DNA from: Hetaerina americana
Lineage: Eukaryota; Arthropoda; Insecta; Odonata; Calopterygidae
Direction: 5' to 3'
Length of the DNA: 64,000 nt
NCBI GenBank assembly: GCA_022747635.1
Contig: JAKTNV010000003.1
Span: 93,975,290 to 94,039,289 of the forward strand
In this document: positions 24,140 through 36,313 of the stretch, in pieces
Position numbering within the stretch: the first letter of the stretch is position 1
Layout: every line of letters starts with the position of its first letter
Notes under the pieces: generated by a model
Told to the model about the DNA's origin: nothing
Database searches by the model: none
The model's input: the letters and a program-made list of their open reading frames with translations, nothing else
Translations under genes and position numbers: made by a program

Positions 24140-24420
24140 GGTCACGGTAGTCCAGGGGGTGGAGCGTTGACTACTGACTGGAGGGCCCGGGTTCGATTTC
24201 CTGGCAAGCCTCTCTGGGTACCTGCAGCTCCACCCAAGCTTGTTGATTTTTTGGGTACCCAATGTTCCTGGGAAAACATAACCGGCACAGGGAAAGGAAC
24301 TGGCCCCCCTACCCTGATGTGTGAATGTCATACGCCGTTGGGCTTGGTACTGGGTGAACTCAATCACCACCTACCAAATCGATCTTCGGGTTGATTACTG
24401 TGTTTATGGTTTTTTTATAT
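24140..24420 (+). mobile_element. tRNA-derived SINE family A, copy 1
   Basis: The element starts with a tRNA-like head: A box TAGTCCAGGGGGTGGAGCG and B box GGTTCGATTTCC. A body follows with CCTCTCTGGGTACCTGCAG, CATAACCGGCACAGGGAAAG and a CACCTACCAAA block. It ends in TTTATGGTTTTTTTATATG and runs into a CA/TA microsatellite. The minus-strand copy at 57461-57739 is alignable end to end, which fixes the limits to within a few bases. Confidence 0.8.
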
Positions 24421-24459
24421 GTATTTATTGTATAAATAGTATACATTATATGTATGTAT

Positions 24460-24603
<144 letters not shown>

Positions 24604-24716
24604 ATATATATAAAGGAGAGTGTTTGTTTGTATGTATGTAATTTGTTTACTTTTTTGCTGTCATAGAAACAGCATTTTTCCAACTATGCCAGCAGGATAC
24701 TTTTGCAAGAACACTA

Positions 24717-25058
24717 TTGTATTCAGAATTGCCGAGATATTATACGTGGAATACATCAAGGAAAGTCTTTTGTAGAAGAAAAATGGGCAACTTTGATCCT
24801 GAGAATAATATTTATTCATGTGACGCATTGGGCCGAGTCTACACAGTCCATCCTAACAACGCCGAATGTTATTTTTCAAGAATGCTTCTACATACCATTA
24901 GAGGACCTCGCTCATTTGCAGAATTAAGAACGGTAAACGGAGAAATATGTGAGACATTCAGAGAAGCTCGCCAGAATTTAGGGTTGCTAGAAGGAGATCA
25001 ACACTGGGATGACTCATTGCGAGAGGCCAGTTTGATTTCTCTTCCAGGACAAATCTGA
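24717..25058 (+). pseudogene. Helitron protein, region before the helicase
   Basis: The frame reads YSELPRYYTWNTSRKVFCRR, DALGRVYTVHPNNAECYF, RMLLHTIRGPRSFAELRTVN and CETFREARQNLGLLEGDQHW, the typical sequence between Rep and Pif1-like helicase in Helitron proteins. A TGA at 25056-25058, where homologs usually have Arg (CGA to TGA would fit), and a TAA just before 25134 break it. The frame is unchanged across both, so these are simple nonsense mutations. Confidence 0.9.
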
Positions 25059-25133
25059 ATTTTGTTTGCCATCATAATAACCTCCTGTAATCCATCTAAC
25101 ACAAAAACATTATGGGAAAAATATAAAGAATAA

Positions 25134-25796
25134 ATGAGTGAGGATATACTGGCTAAAGTTCGAAGTGAAAATCCTACATTGGATATTACGTTTAACTCCG
25201 ACATTTTTAATAAAACTTTGATTATTTTGGAGGAAAAGTGTATCACCATGGTTAACAAGACTTTAGTGGAACTCGGTCTTTTTGCACCTGTACAAGATCA
25301 ACAGGGTGTATTTTATCCAGATTATATACGTGAAACTAGCTACAATGTCTTAGACTTAGAAGCATACATCGCGGATAAAAAGCCACTTCTCAATGAAGAT
25401 CAGAAATTCGCGTACGAAACAATAATGGATCAAGTAGATAAACAAGAAGGAGGTATCATTTTTCTTGATGCTGCTGATGGCACGGGAAAAACATTTTTAA
25501 TTAATTTAGTTCTCGCTGAAATCAGGGTTCATGGAGAAATTGCTCTAGCCGTTGCATCTTCAGGTATTGCAGCGACATTAATGGAAGGAGGAAGAACAGC
25601 CCACTCTGCCCTTAAGTTGCCACTTAACATTTCCCGACAAGAAAATCCCACATGTCATATAACTAAAACAAGCGGCCAGGCACAAGTTCTTATAGAATGT
25701 AAATTGATAGTATGGGATGAGTGTACGATGGCTCATAAAAAATCTCTTGAGGCCCTCAACGCAACACTTACGATCTTAGAGGAAACTGCAGTTTAA
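25134..25796 (+). pseudogene. Helitron Pif1-like helicase, N-terminal half
   Basis: An open stretch of 220 codons. Residues 87-94 read LNEDQKFA, the Q-like entry motif. Walker A is LDAADGTGKTFL (residues 111-122), where the usual second Gly of GGTGKT is Asp115. Motif Ia is VASSGIAATLMEGGRTAHSA (140-159). Walker B is VWDECTMAHK (193-202). A one-base frameshift near 25790 ends the frame, and coding continues from 25793 in the next frame. Confidence 0.92.
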
Positions 25797-26668
25797 TAAG
25801 AGGAGCTCTGGTACTCCTGTGTGGAGACTTCCGTCAAACTCTGCCTGTCGTTCCAAAATCGACTCCAGCCGATGAAATTTATGCCTGTTTAAAACATTCT
25901 GTTCTATGGAATCATGTCCAAAAAATTAGCCTTAAACAAAACATGCGAATCCTCTTAAGAGATGGGAATGCTCAAAATTTTGCAAATAAACTTTTGGAGA
26001 TTGGAGAAGATAGATTAGTTATTGAAGCATCTGGTATGATAAAATTGTCATCAGATTTATGTGTATCGGTGAAAACTGTCCGCGATATGATACAAGCAAT
26101 CTATCCTAACGTTAATCAAAATTATAAACATTTAGAATGGTTGCGAGAAAGAGCCATTCTTGCTCCTAAGAACGATGATGTTAATGAAATTAACAAGGAG
26201 ATACTAGCCATGCTGCCAGGAGACGTGATTGAATATAAATCGGTTGATACCATAGTGGATGGTGACGAAGCCGTCAATTATCCAACGGAATTCCTAAATT
26301 CACTTGATCCAGCTGGATTGACACAACATCGCCTTATACTTAAAGTAGGATCTCCAATCATTTTATTGCGAAATTTAGATCCACCAATACTCTGCAATGG
26401 GACACGATTGTGTGCGACAAAATTAATGAAAAATATAATACAGGCAGTCATTTTAAGTGGGAAAGGAAAAGGTGAAATAATTTTTATTCCACGGATACCT
26501 CTAATCCCAACTGATCTTCCCTTCAACTTTAAAAGATTACAGTTTCCAGTCTGGCTAGCTTTTTCAATTACCATTAATAAATCACAGGGACAGTCTTTAA
26601 AGTTTTGTGGTGTTGATCTAAGATCGCCATGTTTTAGCCACGGGCAACTTTCTTTCTCCTGGATATGA
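25793..26668 (+). pseudogene. Helitron Pif1-like helicase, C-terminal half
   Basis: From 25793 the frame reads LIRGALVLLCGDFRQTLPVV (motif III), then ILAPKNDDVNEINKEIL, VGSPIILLRNLDPPILCNGT and FSITINKSQGQSLKFCGVDL (motif V/VI region). In homologs the segment after HGQL continues with a VACSR-type stretch. Here HGQL is followed directly by a short sequence and a stop at 26666-26668, and the next frame resumes with PGYETKNVVYKQVL. About a dozen codons seem to have been deleted. The ATG at 25943 is internal, not a start. Confidence 0.92.
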
Positions 26669-26827
26669 AACAAAAAATGTAGTTTATAAACAGGTGTTAA
26701 ATAAAAAAGATTCTTAAATTTGTATGAAGTAGTGTATTATTGTACTTTATAATTTGTTGTTTTTATTTATGTAGTATATTTATATCATTGTTTCTCCCTA
26801 ACCCGTGCAAAGCCGGGTATTCAGCTA

Positions 26828-26828
<1 letters not shown>

Positions 26829-26878
<50 letters not shown>
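26829..26878. repeat. (TA)n array, right part of the split array
   Basis: About 25 TA units directly follow the CTAG end of the Helitron. Together with 24483-24600 they were probably one array before insertion. Confidence 0.95.
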
Positions 26879-26881
<3 letters not shown>

Positions 26882-29857
26882 TAGAAATAAACCAAACGCC
26901 GGTACGCTGGGTGTAACCAGCAAGCAGTATGATCAAAGCCGTTTGTAAGTTCCCTTCTTAAATTGCATAGATTCCCTTTTGTGCGTCCACCAAGTAGGTG
27001 GAAGCGAGGCAAAACTTTTTCCCCGCACATTACCAAAGCAAGCACAAGTAAGGGACGGAAACAACTAACCGGATAGATCCAAAGTTTCAGCGAATGGATC
27101 AAATTTCCATAAAGATGGGTCATAAACCTATGAGGTGGAAAATAAGAAACTATAACAAAGTTGAAACTTAATGTATGAGGGCATGTGCCAACAAAAGTGA
27201 CTGCATGACCTGAAAAACTAATGTAATCATTTGAAAAGCAGACAATTTTACGTGAACCCCATATTTGAGTAAAAAAATATGGAAGAGTCAAAGGTAAAGG
27301 AAAAAATTGGAAACATTACCTCACTGATTAGCCCTACATTTGAAAAATTTTGGGTTTGAAGGGAAATAGAAAATTTGAAAAATATATCTAAATAAATTAA
27401 AACTAATGCACAATCCTACAGCGTATATTTTTTGACAGACACAAGTACCCATTCGACGTCTTAGTGCTGTGCGGTACGAAAATGAAAATTTACCTCAATT
27501 GAAATTTGTTTTTCTTGTCAACTTTGAAATAATCTGTTGATGACTCACGAGTGCTATTTTTTTCAATACAGTAGGATGCTACACTATAAAGCTGATATGG
27601 AGTAGGATCTTTCTTTAAACCGGAAGATTGAACATCTTGCATGTTTAAATTTTTTTAGGAGTATTGGACGAAACTGAGTGATCCGATTCCGGACTTCCAA
27701 TTTGACGGAACTATAAGAGTGGCATAAACCTACGCGTTAAACCTAATGTATTACCATGCTTACGTTGAAACTAGGGCAGATGTGTGGTCTTTAATACTCG
27801 ATGGGAGCGTATGGTAACAAATGTCTGCGGGAAAAAATGTCACCGATCTTTCCGAACGAACCGAGTCAAACCGTACTAAGAAACTAAAGGCGCGCAATTT
27901 CATCGTGACCTAACACATGACTTGGCTTCATGCGTACTCACGCATTTGAGAAATAAAAGCTTAAATATTTCGGGGAAGTAGAATTGTAATTGCATGAAAC
28001 TCGTAAATGTGAACTTGCAATCAAAAATGGGTGCGATAGATAATTGTTATACTACGAAACGATCCGTTTAAAAATAGATGCAAATAGATACTGCGTTTTG
28101 AGTATGTCGACTTCCTTTTTCAAAACTTCGTACTTTTCCTGTCCTCCTACATCAGCTTCTTTCTTCTGATTTCTTATTCTCACTGTCACTATCCGGATCG
28201 TTATCGTCCTCGAGATCTTCAGCGTCACACCCGGGATGGCAAAAATGTCACCTCCGGAGAATTGTGGCTCCATTTCAACACACAGCGCGCCACAGACCCC
28301 TCCTAAGAGCTCACTTTACCATTGTTCAGTAACAAAATGTTGTGCGTCGTAATATGGTATGCGTATGTTCACCCATTGTTCTGAAAAAGAAAGGAGAAAT
28401 CATAAAACGTGGATAAAAACAAAATGAATAAATTATATATTTTATTGGGTAATTATATTGAAAACAAACAAAATTGAAACTCCATGTAAATTAAAACTAA
28501 AGGAAATAAACATTTAATGAAAAGGTGTAAGTAGAACATAAATGATAAAAAATATAATTAGCTAATTACTGTATGAAACGAACAAGTGAGTTAGTATGAA
28601 GACATAGGATTAGGTATAGGAAAGTAAGATGTCAATTGATGGCACCAACTGAACCTAGGAACAGGAAGAGTGAAGGACTGAGGTGAGGGTGCGGGACATA
28701 AAACGAGATGTAGAGGGAATGAGAATACATGGGAGACAAAGGAAAGGGAAATTCGATAAATGAAAACTGATTCGGGTGATGGGAATGGAATTTCGGTGCT
28801 AACTAATGAGAAGCCGGTACTACCGCAACCTATAGAATCTCTGTAGAGTATAGAATATCAATAAATTAGAGAAAATGCAAATTTCAGTTGAGCCATCTGA
28901 AAATGAATAGGGACCAACATAAATACCAAAAACATCCTCAGAATAAAACAATAATTTAAAAGTTGGTCTTCTTTGCTAATTAAACATTGACGAAAATGGT
29001 ATTGTAACTCAATTGCACTCGTTTTGAAACCAGAATCTTTCATTATTAAACAGAAAAATAAATACAAGTAATTTTATGTTCTTATGAAACAACCAAAAAA
29101 AACTCGTAAAGACGCAAAACCACTAACGAATGAATGCATGGAGTTCAAAGTCAGCATACATGGAATCAGGGTTGCTAAAAATCGACCCTTAACGAGAGAG
29201 AAAGAATTTAAAAATTTAGCTTTTAGGTCAACATCAACGCATCCGGGTAATTTACACTCTCTCGCATTAAAGATTTTATCGGTTTAGTCATTTATCTTGA
29301 AATCCTACCCTCATTATGTCCTTCTACCAGTGCGTTGGACAACGTAATATAACCGCCTCGCATTTAAATATTTGCGGAAGGGTTAATGTTTTCTGAAAGG
29401 CTTAAACGTTGAACGACCCCCTCGGTCGTACAAATGTTTATCCAAAATAATCTGCAGAACTACGTGTCACGTTTCAAGAAAAATCGCGCAAAAGAGTTAG
29501 TTCACTCTAAAAGTTCGGGAGGTAAAAATCATGGGTGGGTCGCGAGAGCCTGGGGAATAAAGCTGGGATGCGGAGGGCAAGAATGAAATATGTCACACCC
29601 ACATCTTTCACCTTTTCCTGTCTCTATCTCATGCCTCCTCAAATTCCTACTCTTTCCCCTCCCTCGCCCACTCTCCTCTCAAGATATCCGGCCGTATCGC
29701 ACCACATTTTTCACCCCTGCCACATCTCTCACGTCCTTCATTCTGCTTTCTCAACGACACCAACGTCGTCCCATTTTTTACATCTCCGTGTCACGTGACG
29801 AAACCGCAAATTCGCATATACTATTACCAGGCACTCAAACCATTCCACTTTTTAAAG
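26879..29857. other. AT-rich stretch without a firm gene
   Basis: At 28052-28273 (minus) the reading starts MEPQFSGGDIFAIPG in one frame. In a shifted frame it gives the acidic stretch CDAEDLEDDNDPDSDSENKK. That may be a decayed coding piece, but I do not recognise it. A minus-strand frame at 26881-27291 and the others have no domain. The rest shows nothing. Confidence 0.45.
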
Positions 29858-29859
29858 TA

Positions 29860-30612
29860 CGAGGGTCATCCGGAAAGTAGTACCCGTTCGTGCCGCATGA
29901 AGTGCTGACGACGCGAGTAGCCGCTGGACGAGGTCAGATAGCTTCAGTGGCTTGTCTGCCTTCTCTGAGCCAAGTTGCGTGACGCTAGCATTGCCTGTGT
30001 TGTTTCTGTGATTGTTTACAATGTTTAAAAAAATTGAGAACGCCGCCAGTTGTGAAGTGAGGGCAGTGATTAAATTCCTCAATGCAAGAAACGTTCGCCC
30101 ATGTGATATTCATCGCCAATTAAAGGAGGTGTATGGAGACAATGTAATGGACGAGTCGTCTGTTCGGCGGTGGTGTCGCAACTTCAACATGGGGAGGGGG
30201 AACACACACGACGATGAGCGTTCGGGGAGACCGTCTGTCATTACAGACCAACTGGTGAGCTCAGTTGACGAATTCGTGAGGAACGATCGGCGCGTCACAA
30301 TTGATGACATCTGTGAGCATTTTCCCAATGTTTCTCGAACAATTGTTCATGAAATTGTTAAACACCATCTGCATTATGCAAAAATTTGTGCAAGATGGGT
30401 CCCTCGCGTATCTCAATGAGCTGGCGGCGAAGGACTATGCAGCAGGAATACAGAAACTTGTCACACGTTATGACAAATGCCTTAATTTGCTTGGAGATTA
30501 TGTTGAGAAGTAGTTTAAAGTATCCTCTTTCAAATAAAATTTTTTATGTTTGTTAATATTTACTTTTGTGTCTTTATTTCACGAACGGGTACTACTTTCC
30601 GGATGACCCTCG
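29860..30612 (+). mobile_element. Mariner element with perfect 33-bp terminal repeats, internally deleted
   Basis: The terminal inverted repeats are 29860-29892 and 30580-30612. They are identical over 33 bases, begin CGAGGGTCATCCGGAAAGTA, and are flanked by the TA target duplications 29858-29859 and 30613-30614. Total length is 753 bp instead of the usual 1.3 kb. The interior keeps the transposase start and end but lacks the middle. Perfect repeats suggest recent movement, so it is probably a non-autonomous copy mobilised in trans. Confidence 0.95.
30012..30513 (+). pseudogene. Mariner transposase, catalytic core deleted
   Basis: Translation from ATG 30012 gives the N-terminal DNA-binding half: EVRAVIKFLNARNVRPCDIH, SSVRRWCRNFNMGRGNTHDD, ERSGRPSVI and the second helix-turn-helix around VTIDDICEHFPNVSRTIVHE. 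After ARWVP (near 30405) the sequence jumps, in a different frame, to YLNELAAKDYAAGIQKLVTR and ends with LLGDYVEK and TAG at 30511-30513. The whole DDE/D catalytic domain is missing, as in a deletion derivative. The first frame alone stops at 30419. Confidence 0.93.
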
Positions 30613-30614
30613 TA

Positions 30615-33600
30615 TATTTTGGACTCACTGGTACATCAATGTTTCATTGCTCTCAAAGAGTCACTTTGTATTCGAGATACTTGATTCACATACTTAGATT
30701 TAACCTTTTCCAAACATATCCTTTCTACTGAGTTATTTTCGTGAGTAAAATTTGTACTTTGCTAGAATTTCACAAATTTTCTTTCCCGTGCATATCTTGC
30801 GGCAGTATTGTCGTAGCCTTGTATTGCTGTTTCAAGTTGAAATTATTAAATCTGTAATGTTTTCGTGGTAAATTTAGAATCTATTTTTATTCAAATGAGT
30901 TGGTCATTATTTCATTCCAGTTTCAAAACGACGGGATATTCCTGACCGACTAAATTACTAATGTATGCACATGAAATGAACCGTTTATGGCAGTAGAATT
31001 CAGTTAGCACAGCATGTATCATCTGTATATTTTGAACTTCCTCCTTGTGTGTCTTTGAACTTTTCCTCGCAAAAGGGATTTCTCTAATAATAATAACTGA
31101 AAAAAATATTTATCATTCAGGGAAACCTAAAAAACATTAAATGAATCAAGTTAAAAACTTGCCTAATGACTTGAAGAATTCCTAATGACTGTTAACTTGG
31201 GTACCAGGCCGTATTCTAGAAAATATAGTTGTTCATGAAAAGAAGGACACCTCCAAAAGAACTTTGTGTATTTCCATTATGGTAACGGCTCATCTTATCT
31301 TTCCCTATAAAATTATTAAAATAAGCATATAATAGTTGTAAAAAAGACTTTGACCGTACATATGCTCCAATATTCCGCACTTATTATCCAATTGAATTGG
31401 CACACTTCCATATTTGACATTTTATGAGCTAATGGAACTTTTTTATTGATGAAATCATAAAGATGTGGCCAATTTGAAGATATTACACACGATAGTTGAA
31501 TTTTCTGCGAGCTATGCGTTTCAGAAAACGGATCTTGTTCGGATTTTTGTCAATAAAATTCCATCCATTTCTAACCAACTCCTTAATGTAACTATGAAAA
31601 CCGGCCCTTAAGAGCCATGGTTAGAAAGAAAATCACCACTAATAAAGTGACATAAGTTTTGCCCACTGTTCTCAACCCTTTTACGTATGACCTTGCGTTC
31701 TTACGGTCCAATGAGGTACGAGTAATTGTGTTTCCCATTGATTTCCTGCAAAACTTGTTGAACATTATTCGAGTGCATTTATATTCGTTTGGTTGTTCAT
31801 TATTTCACATTTTACTCCCGCCATCTTGGTGGATATTTTAGGCCACGATGGTGAACCCATATACCTCTTTTAGACAGCATGAATATGGTTAGTACTGAGT
31901 TTCGCGAATAGCATGTGATTCACATAAAACTAAAGAATATCACCAACAATTTACTTTCAAAACTACTTGAGTGACTATAAAAAGAAGTTAGAGGGGTGGG
32001 GGAAACAAACTTCCCACGGTTTATTGATACTCGAAGTCTCCGGGAGAAGGTTGAAGGAAGGAAGGAAGGAAGGGGGTTAACACCCTCTAAATAGCTCTTG
32101 TTAGAAACAGCCCATCCATCTATGTCCCTGCCGAGCACCGTCCGACCCTCACCCTAACTCTATCCCTATTCTCTCAGCCTTGGGTCCTCTCTTGCGCCAT
32201 TTTTTGTCCCTCCCTCTCACTCCAGCAGGACCCATACCGACCATTTCCTCCCACAACAACAACCCACCCCTCTCTCTACCGATCCACACCCACTCGATAC
32301 GGAGCGCACGCCTCATCTCTTACCCTCTCGACGCAAACCACACACACACGCACGCACGCACGCGCGCTCGCACTCACTCCCAGCCCACCCTTCCAAGTAG
32401 CGCCCTACCATCTGCCCGTCAAACCCTCCCTCAACGCTCCCGTCAAATTCACTCCCAAAGCCGCCACCCACCCGCCGTCTCGCCCGTATCCCCCCCTCCT
32501 CCTCCCCCAACGCCGTCTTCACCTTTTCCCTCGCGTACCTTCTCATCTCTTTCTCTCTCCGCTCTCCCTGATAGCTAGTTCTTTGTCCTTCCTCTCACGC
32601 ACGTTCTCAATCTGTTCCTCTAAATTCTTTCGAGCTCTTCCTACTTCGAGCTCACCTCCTCCCTGTTCCTCTCCCCCCTTCCTTCTCTCCCTCTCTCTCG
32701 ATCCATCCATCCACCAGCCATCTACCTCCCTAACCCTGCCCCATTCCACCTCCCCGACTTTCACTCCACTTTTCCCTCCCCTCTCAATTAACCAAATGGA
32801 CTCGAGTGGCGCTGACGGAGGCGCCACGGTCACAACACTCGCCCTTGTTCCGCCTCGCGCGCGCTGCTGATGTTCATCAAGCCGCCGTCGTGGCTGTTCT
32901 CGGGTGTCGCGCCGCCCTTCCATCCACGCACACACACACAAACTCGAGTTCCCCTCTTCTCCCCTCAAACCACTCCCCTCCAATCACTTCCTTCCGCAGA
33001 CCCCCACCCTCTCCCCGCGACTATCATAGCCTGCTCCTCCGCCAGCCACCCATTGTTCCTCTCCTCCTCACCCTCTCTTCTCTCTCTCCCTCTCTCAGTT
33101 CATCGCATCATCATTTCCTCTCCACATATCCGTCCTCAAGGACACGGCTGAGAAACGGAGTGAGGGACAACAATGCGGTCTCAATATCACACGTATCGTG
33201 TCCCACGTCTCCCTCGGCAGCCCATTTCCGTTCGGGCCTATTTGGCCTCCGCAACGTCTAACGCGCGTAAGATATCGGGGTGTCGTCCCTTTGCGGGATT
33301 CCTTGGTAGTGGGGGAGAAGAAATAGCGCGGCAGTTCTAGAAAATAGTATTTTTTAACAACAACCCAGGTTCCGATACACCATATCCACGGCATTTGGAA
33401 GCAGCTATAGGCTGGGTAAATACTAAACATGCATGCGAACGACCAACTGATGTACTCCGAGCGAACTATCTTATTCTTTCGGAAATTGACCCGGTGTTAA
33501 CGATCGATCGACAGAATGTTGACGCGCAGGTCCGCCAACGTGTTGTAAAATTGTCGAATTGTTCTTCTTGGAATGAGGGATCTATAGTTGAGGCAAATAT

Positions 33601-33724
33601 TTGATGATTTTGTTGACAATCGATTCCTCTTTGCGCGAGGCATTGTGGACAAAGAGAATCGCCTCGAGGACGGACATTGTCGGGAATTTCACGAGCACGT
33701 ACACACCAACCGAGACCTACTTAC
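30615..33724. other. AT-rich DNA followed by a pyrimidine-rich, CpG-containing block (32190-33260)
   Basis: 30615-32030 shows nothing. A short GGAA run lies at 32050-32070. From 32190 to 33260 the plus strand is strongly C/T-rich with CA runs (32340-32360, 32928-32940) and many CpG. Long frames there are compositional artefacts (Ser/Pro/Arg rich on plus, Gly/Glu/Arg on minus). It may be a regulatory or untranslated region. Confidence 0.45.
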
Positions 33725-33779
33725 CCTGATCGGCCAGAACATGCTTCTTTATCCTCTAGCAGGCTAATTACTTCACTTG
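33725..33779 (-). CDS. Candidate short internal exon (minus strand)
   Basis: A 55-base minus-strand segment lies between an acceptor ending CGTACAG and a donor CAGG|GTAAGTAG. It enters with two bases, gives 17 codons (SEVISLLEDKEACSGRS) and leaves two. Phase fits the candidate exons at 35987-36162 upstream and 7160-7392 downstream. It is too short for an open frame to mean much, so support comes from the donor strength and phase agreement. Confidence 0.33.
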
Positions 33780-35986
33780 CTGTACGATTAAAACTGGAAT
33801 TAAGAGTAAGAGATAATTTTTTAATGAATTTAAATTTAATCGCGTAAAAATATTCTTTAATAATTGTAGCATAGGTTTAGCAGGTGACTTTCATGCATGA
33901 AAATCGGGTAACTTAATTATTTTTTTCTGGGATCGTTTGGTTTCATTGCTGGAATTTCTTTAATGAGGCAACAGGGTTCCGCCGGTAGCTATTTCGTGAT
34001 ACCTCGGTTCAGTGCCACTAATTAAGTAAAAAGGTCTACAGATTGCTTCACCTGAACCGTGGCATTCGATTTAGATGACCCTCAGGTGGTCTACAGTCTC
34101 TAATTGGATTCATTTACTTGTAGCGAAGTCTATTACATTACGGTGTTGATTCAAGGTTGCCAATCTTTCGGCTTAGTGTGGTAAGTGGTAATTGGGAGAG
34201 GAAAAAATGAAGAGAATGGGTAAACGTAGAAATCCACTCTCAACAAAAGGAATATAATGGTCACTAAGCATAACACCCTTTTCGACGATCTTTATGGCTC
34301 ACCCATCGCAACATCCCAAAGTGTTCCGGACTGCCAGCTGCACCTGAGTGAGATGGGCCTCGTATAATCAGCGTGATGGGCCAATGAATTTGCGACCATC
34401 CACAAATGACTCACCCTTTAATTTATCACCGTTTATTTGCTCAGTGGTTTAACTGCAATCCATATTGGACAAGGTCATAGATGTAAAAAGGTTAGTGGCT
34501 CTTACAGAGAGAATTATTCATTTTCTTCACCGTTAGAACTTGACCCTTTCCTAAGATAGGTGTAATATCGAGCTCAAAAAAGACCGGGTTATAGCTCATG
34601 TACGTATTTCGTGAGTCATTTTGTCAACGGGTTTTAATATGGCTGCACTATGGTTTATGACCTTAGGCACTGGGTCAAAAAGAAATATTTTCTTCTTATT
34701 TAACCATTTCCATGTTTTCATTATGGCGTCCTTCCATTGTTGATTTCATCTTCCCTCCTATAAAATGCATGAAGTATTAAAATAAGTATTAATTATCGAG
34801 TTCAGAGACATTATTTCAATTATTAAATAAGATGATAACTATGGGGTGGTGAGACGCATGATTCTAACAAAGTGTCAACTATTGTAGAGCGGTAGAATTG
34901 CAGAAGTGCGCGGCCACTGATGCCATCCCTTGCCAAAAAACTGGAATTTATTTTGTATACACAATTTAGATGCAATCCAATACCTTGGAAGCAGCAAGAA
35001 TCATTGCTTGAAGACAGTACATAGATATTACAAAAAGTAAATTCAGATATATATTAAAAGAAAATGTAAGTGAAAGTATTGACGGAACATTTATTTTTTC
35101 CGGTTTTAAACTCTTCTTGCGAAGGAGGAAAGAAGTGGTAATAATGTGACCATAAAAAAGCCATAACATCTTGAGCCATTCCTTGTGGTTATGACGATAA
35201 GGAATCCCTTGCACACTACAACTGCGTCCTCGTTCTCCCTAAGAGCCAGCCATCTGCGGGAAGAACCGCCGGAAACCTAGCGCCCAGAGCAGGAAATTCA
35301 ATATCCAAGGCTAGGTATTTTGAATGCCGATTTAACTAAGATGGATGACATTAAACCTATGCACTTTTTACCTTTATTACAAGTGTCATCTCATTTTAAA
35401 ACGCTTATTTACAGCAGCACATATTTCCTTGGATAAGTACCTACTTGAAACGGAAATGCTCAAGATTAAAATGAGAAAAGTGCCGGAGATTAAAAGTTTA
35501 ATGCTGCTACAACTGGAGTGAGCACCTGCTATAATGAATAGTTGCGTTTTAGAGGACAGTATAGAGAATTCAGATCAATACTAAGTATATGGTATTCTCA
35601 ATCAATTTTACGCCTAATAAGTGATCGTGAAGAGCGGAACGTTTCTTCTCCAATATTCTGCATCCGTATTTTTGTAAATATTAAGTCTTATCCGCTTAGT
35701 TATTAAAACTTTTTAAATTTCCATTTCTCTTGAATTCCACTCATGAAAAGAGATTATTTTATTTTTCTCTCTTAGAACAAGTATAGTAATTATAGTATAG
35801 AACAAGTATATGCAGTACCTAATACACTAAATATTCTAAACCATAATAAAAGAAAATTTAATTCCTAACCGAGATATAAATTCAAAGGAGATTATTTACT
35901 CCAGCTTCAAATGTGGAAGCCCCTTTACATGAAAAGAAAAACGAAGATATAGTATATACCTGCAAATACCTACACATAGTACTTAC
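33780..35986. other. AT-rich stretch, probably intronic if the candidate exons are real
   Basis: No gene or named repeat seen. The minus-strand frame at 34966-35214 has no recognisable domain. Confidence 0.45.
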
Positions 35987-36162
35987 CTGCAAAGGAAATC
36001 GTAAAAGTTTCATCCAGCATTGTTCCAACCTCTAATAATGATCCTGAATAACTATTCCCTTCTCTTCCCAGGAATATCTTCCGTGATTCCTTAAGTACTG
36101 TCTTTAGTTCCACTTTCTTCCTGATTTCGAAGCCCCGCTTGACTTCAACAATGGTACTTAAC
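35987..36162 (-). CDS. Candidate internal exon (minus strand)
   Basis: The minus-strand frame runs 58 full codons, starting LSTIVEVKRGFEIRKKVELK and ending GTMLDETFTISFA, up to a consensus donor GCAG|GTAAGTAC at 35987/35986. I place the acceptor at the AG 36163-36164, though the pyrimidine tract there is weak. The frame is open back to about 36230, so the 5' limit is uncertain. The exon enters with one base and leaves one, matching phase with 43071-43154 and 33725-33779. The peptide is mixed charged and hydrophobic with no repeats; I do not recognise it. Confidence 0.4.
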
Positions 36163-36212
36163 CTCATTTGAATCATCGACGAGAAAATTACAGGTGACGT
36201 AATTTCCGCCAG

Positions 36213-36313
36213 GATTCGATGGAGCACGGAGAAGTACCTCTAAACCAGTCATCGACAGCTCGAGTTACAAAGAGCTGTATCGTGTGGAGGATGAAATCGC
36301 GGAAAGTCCCAAG
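36213..36313 (+). CDS. Candidate exon on the plus strand
   Basis: A 101-base segment lies between an acceptor ending TTCCGCCAG and a donor CCCAAG|GTAAAT. It enters with two bases and gives 33 codons in phase 0 at its end: FDGARRSTSKPVIDSSSYKE then LYRVEDEIAESPK. Codon use and composition look protein-like and it is GC-richer than its flanks. It lies only 50 bp from the minus-strand candidate exon, so one of the two may be spurious. No family recognised. Confidence 0.3.

Noticed and set aside
32180..33261. Long Ser/Pro-rich and Gly/Glu/Arg-rich frames
   Set aside because: Extreme pyrimidine bias removes stop codons in several frames at once; no domain, splice pattern or consistent frame supports a protein.
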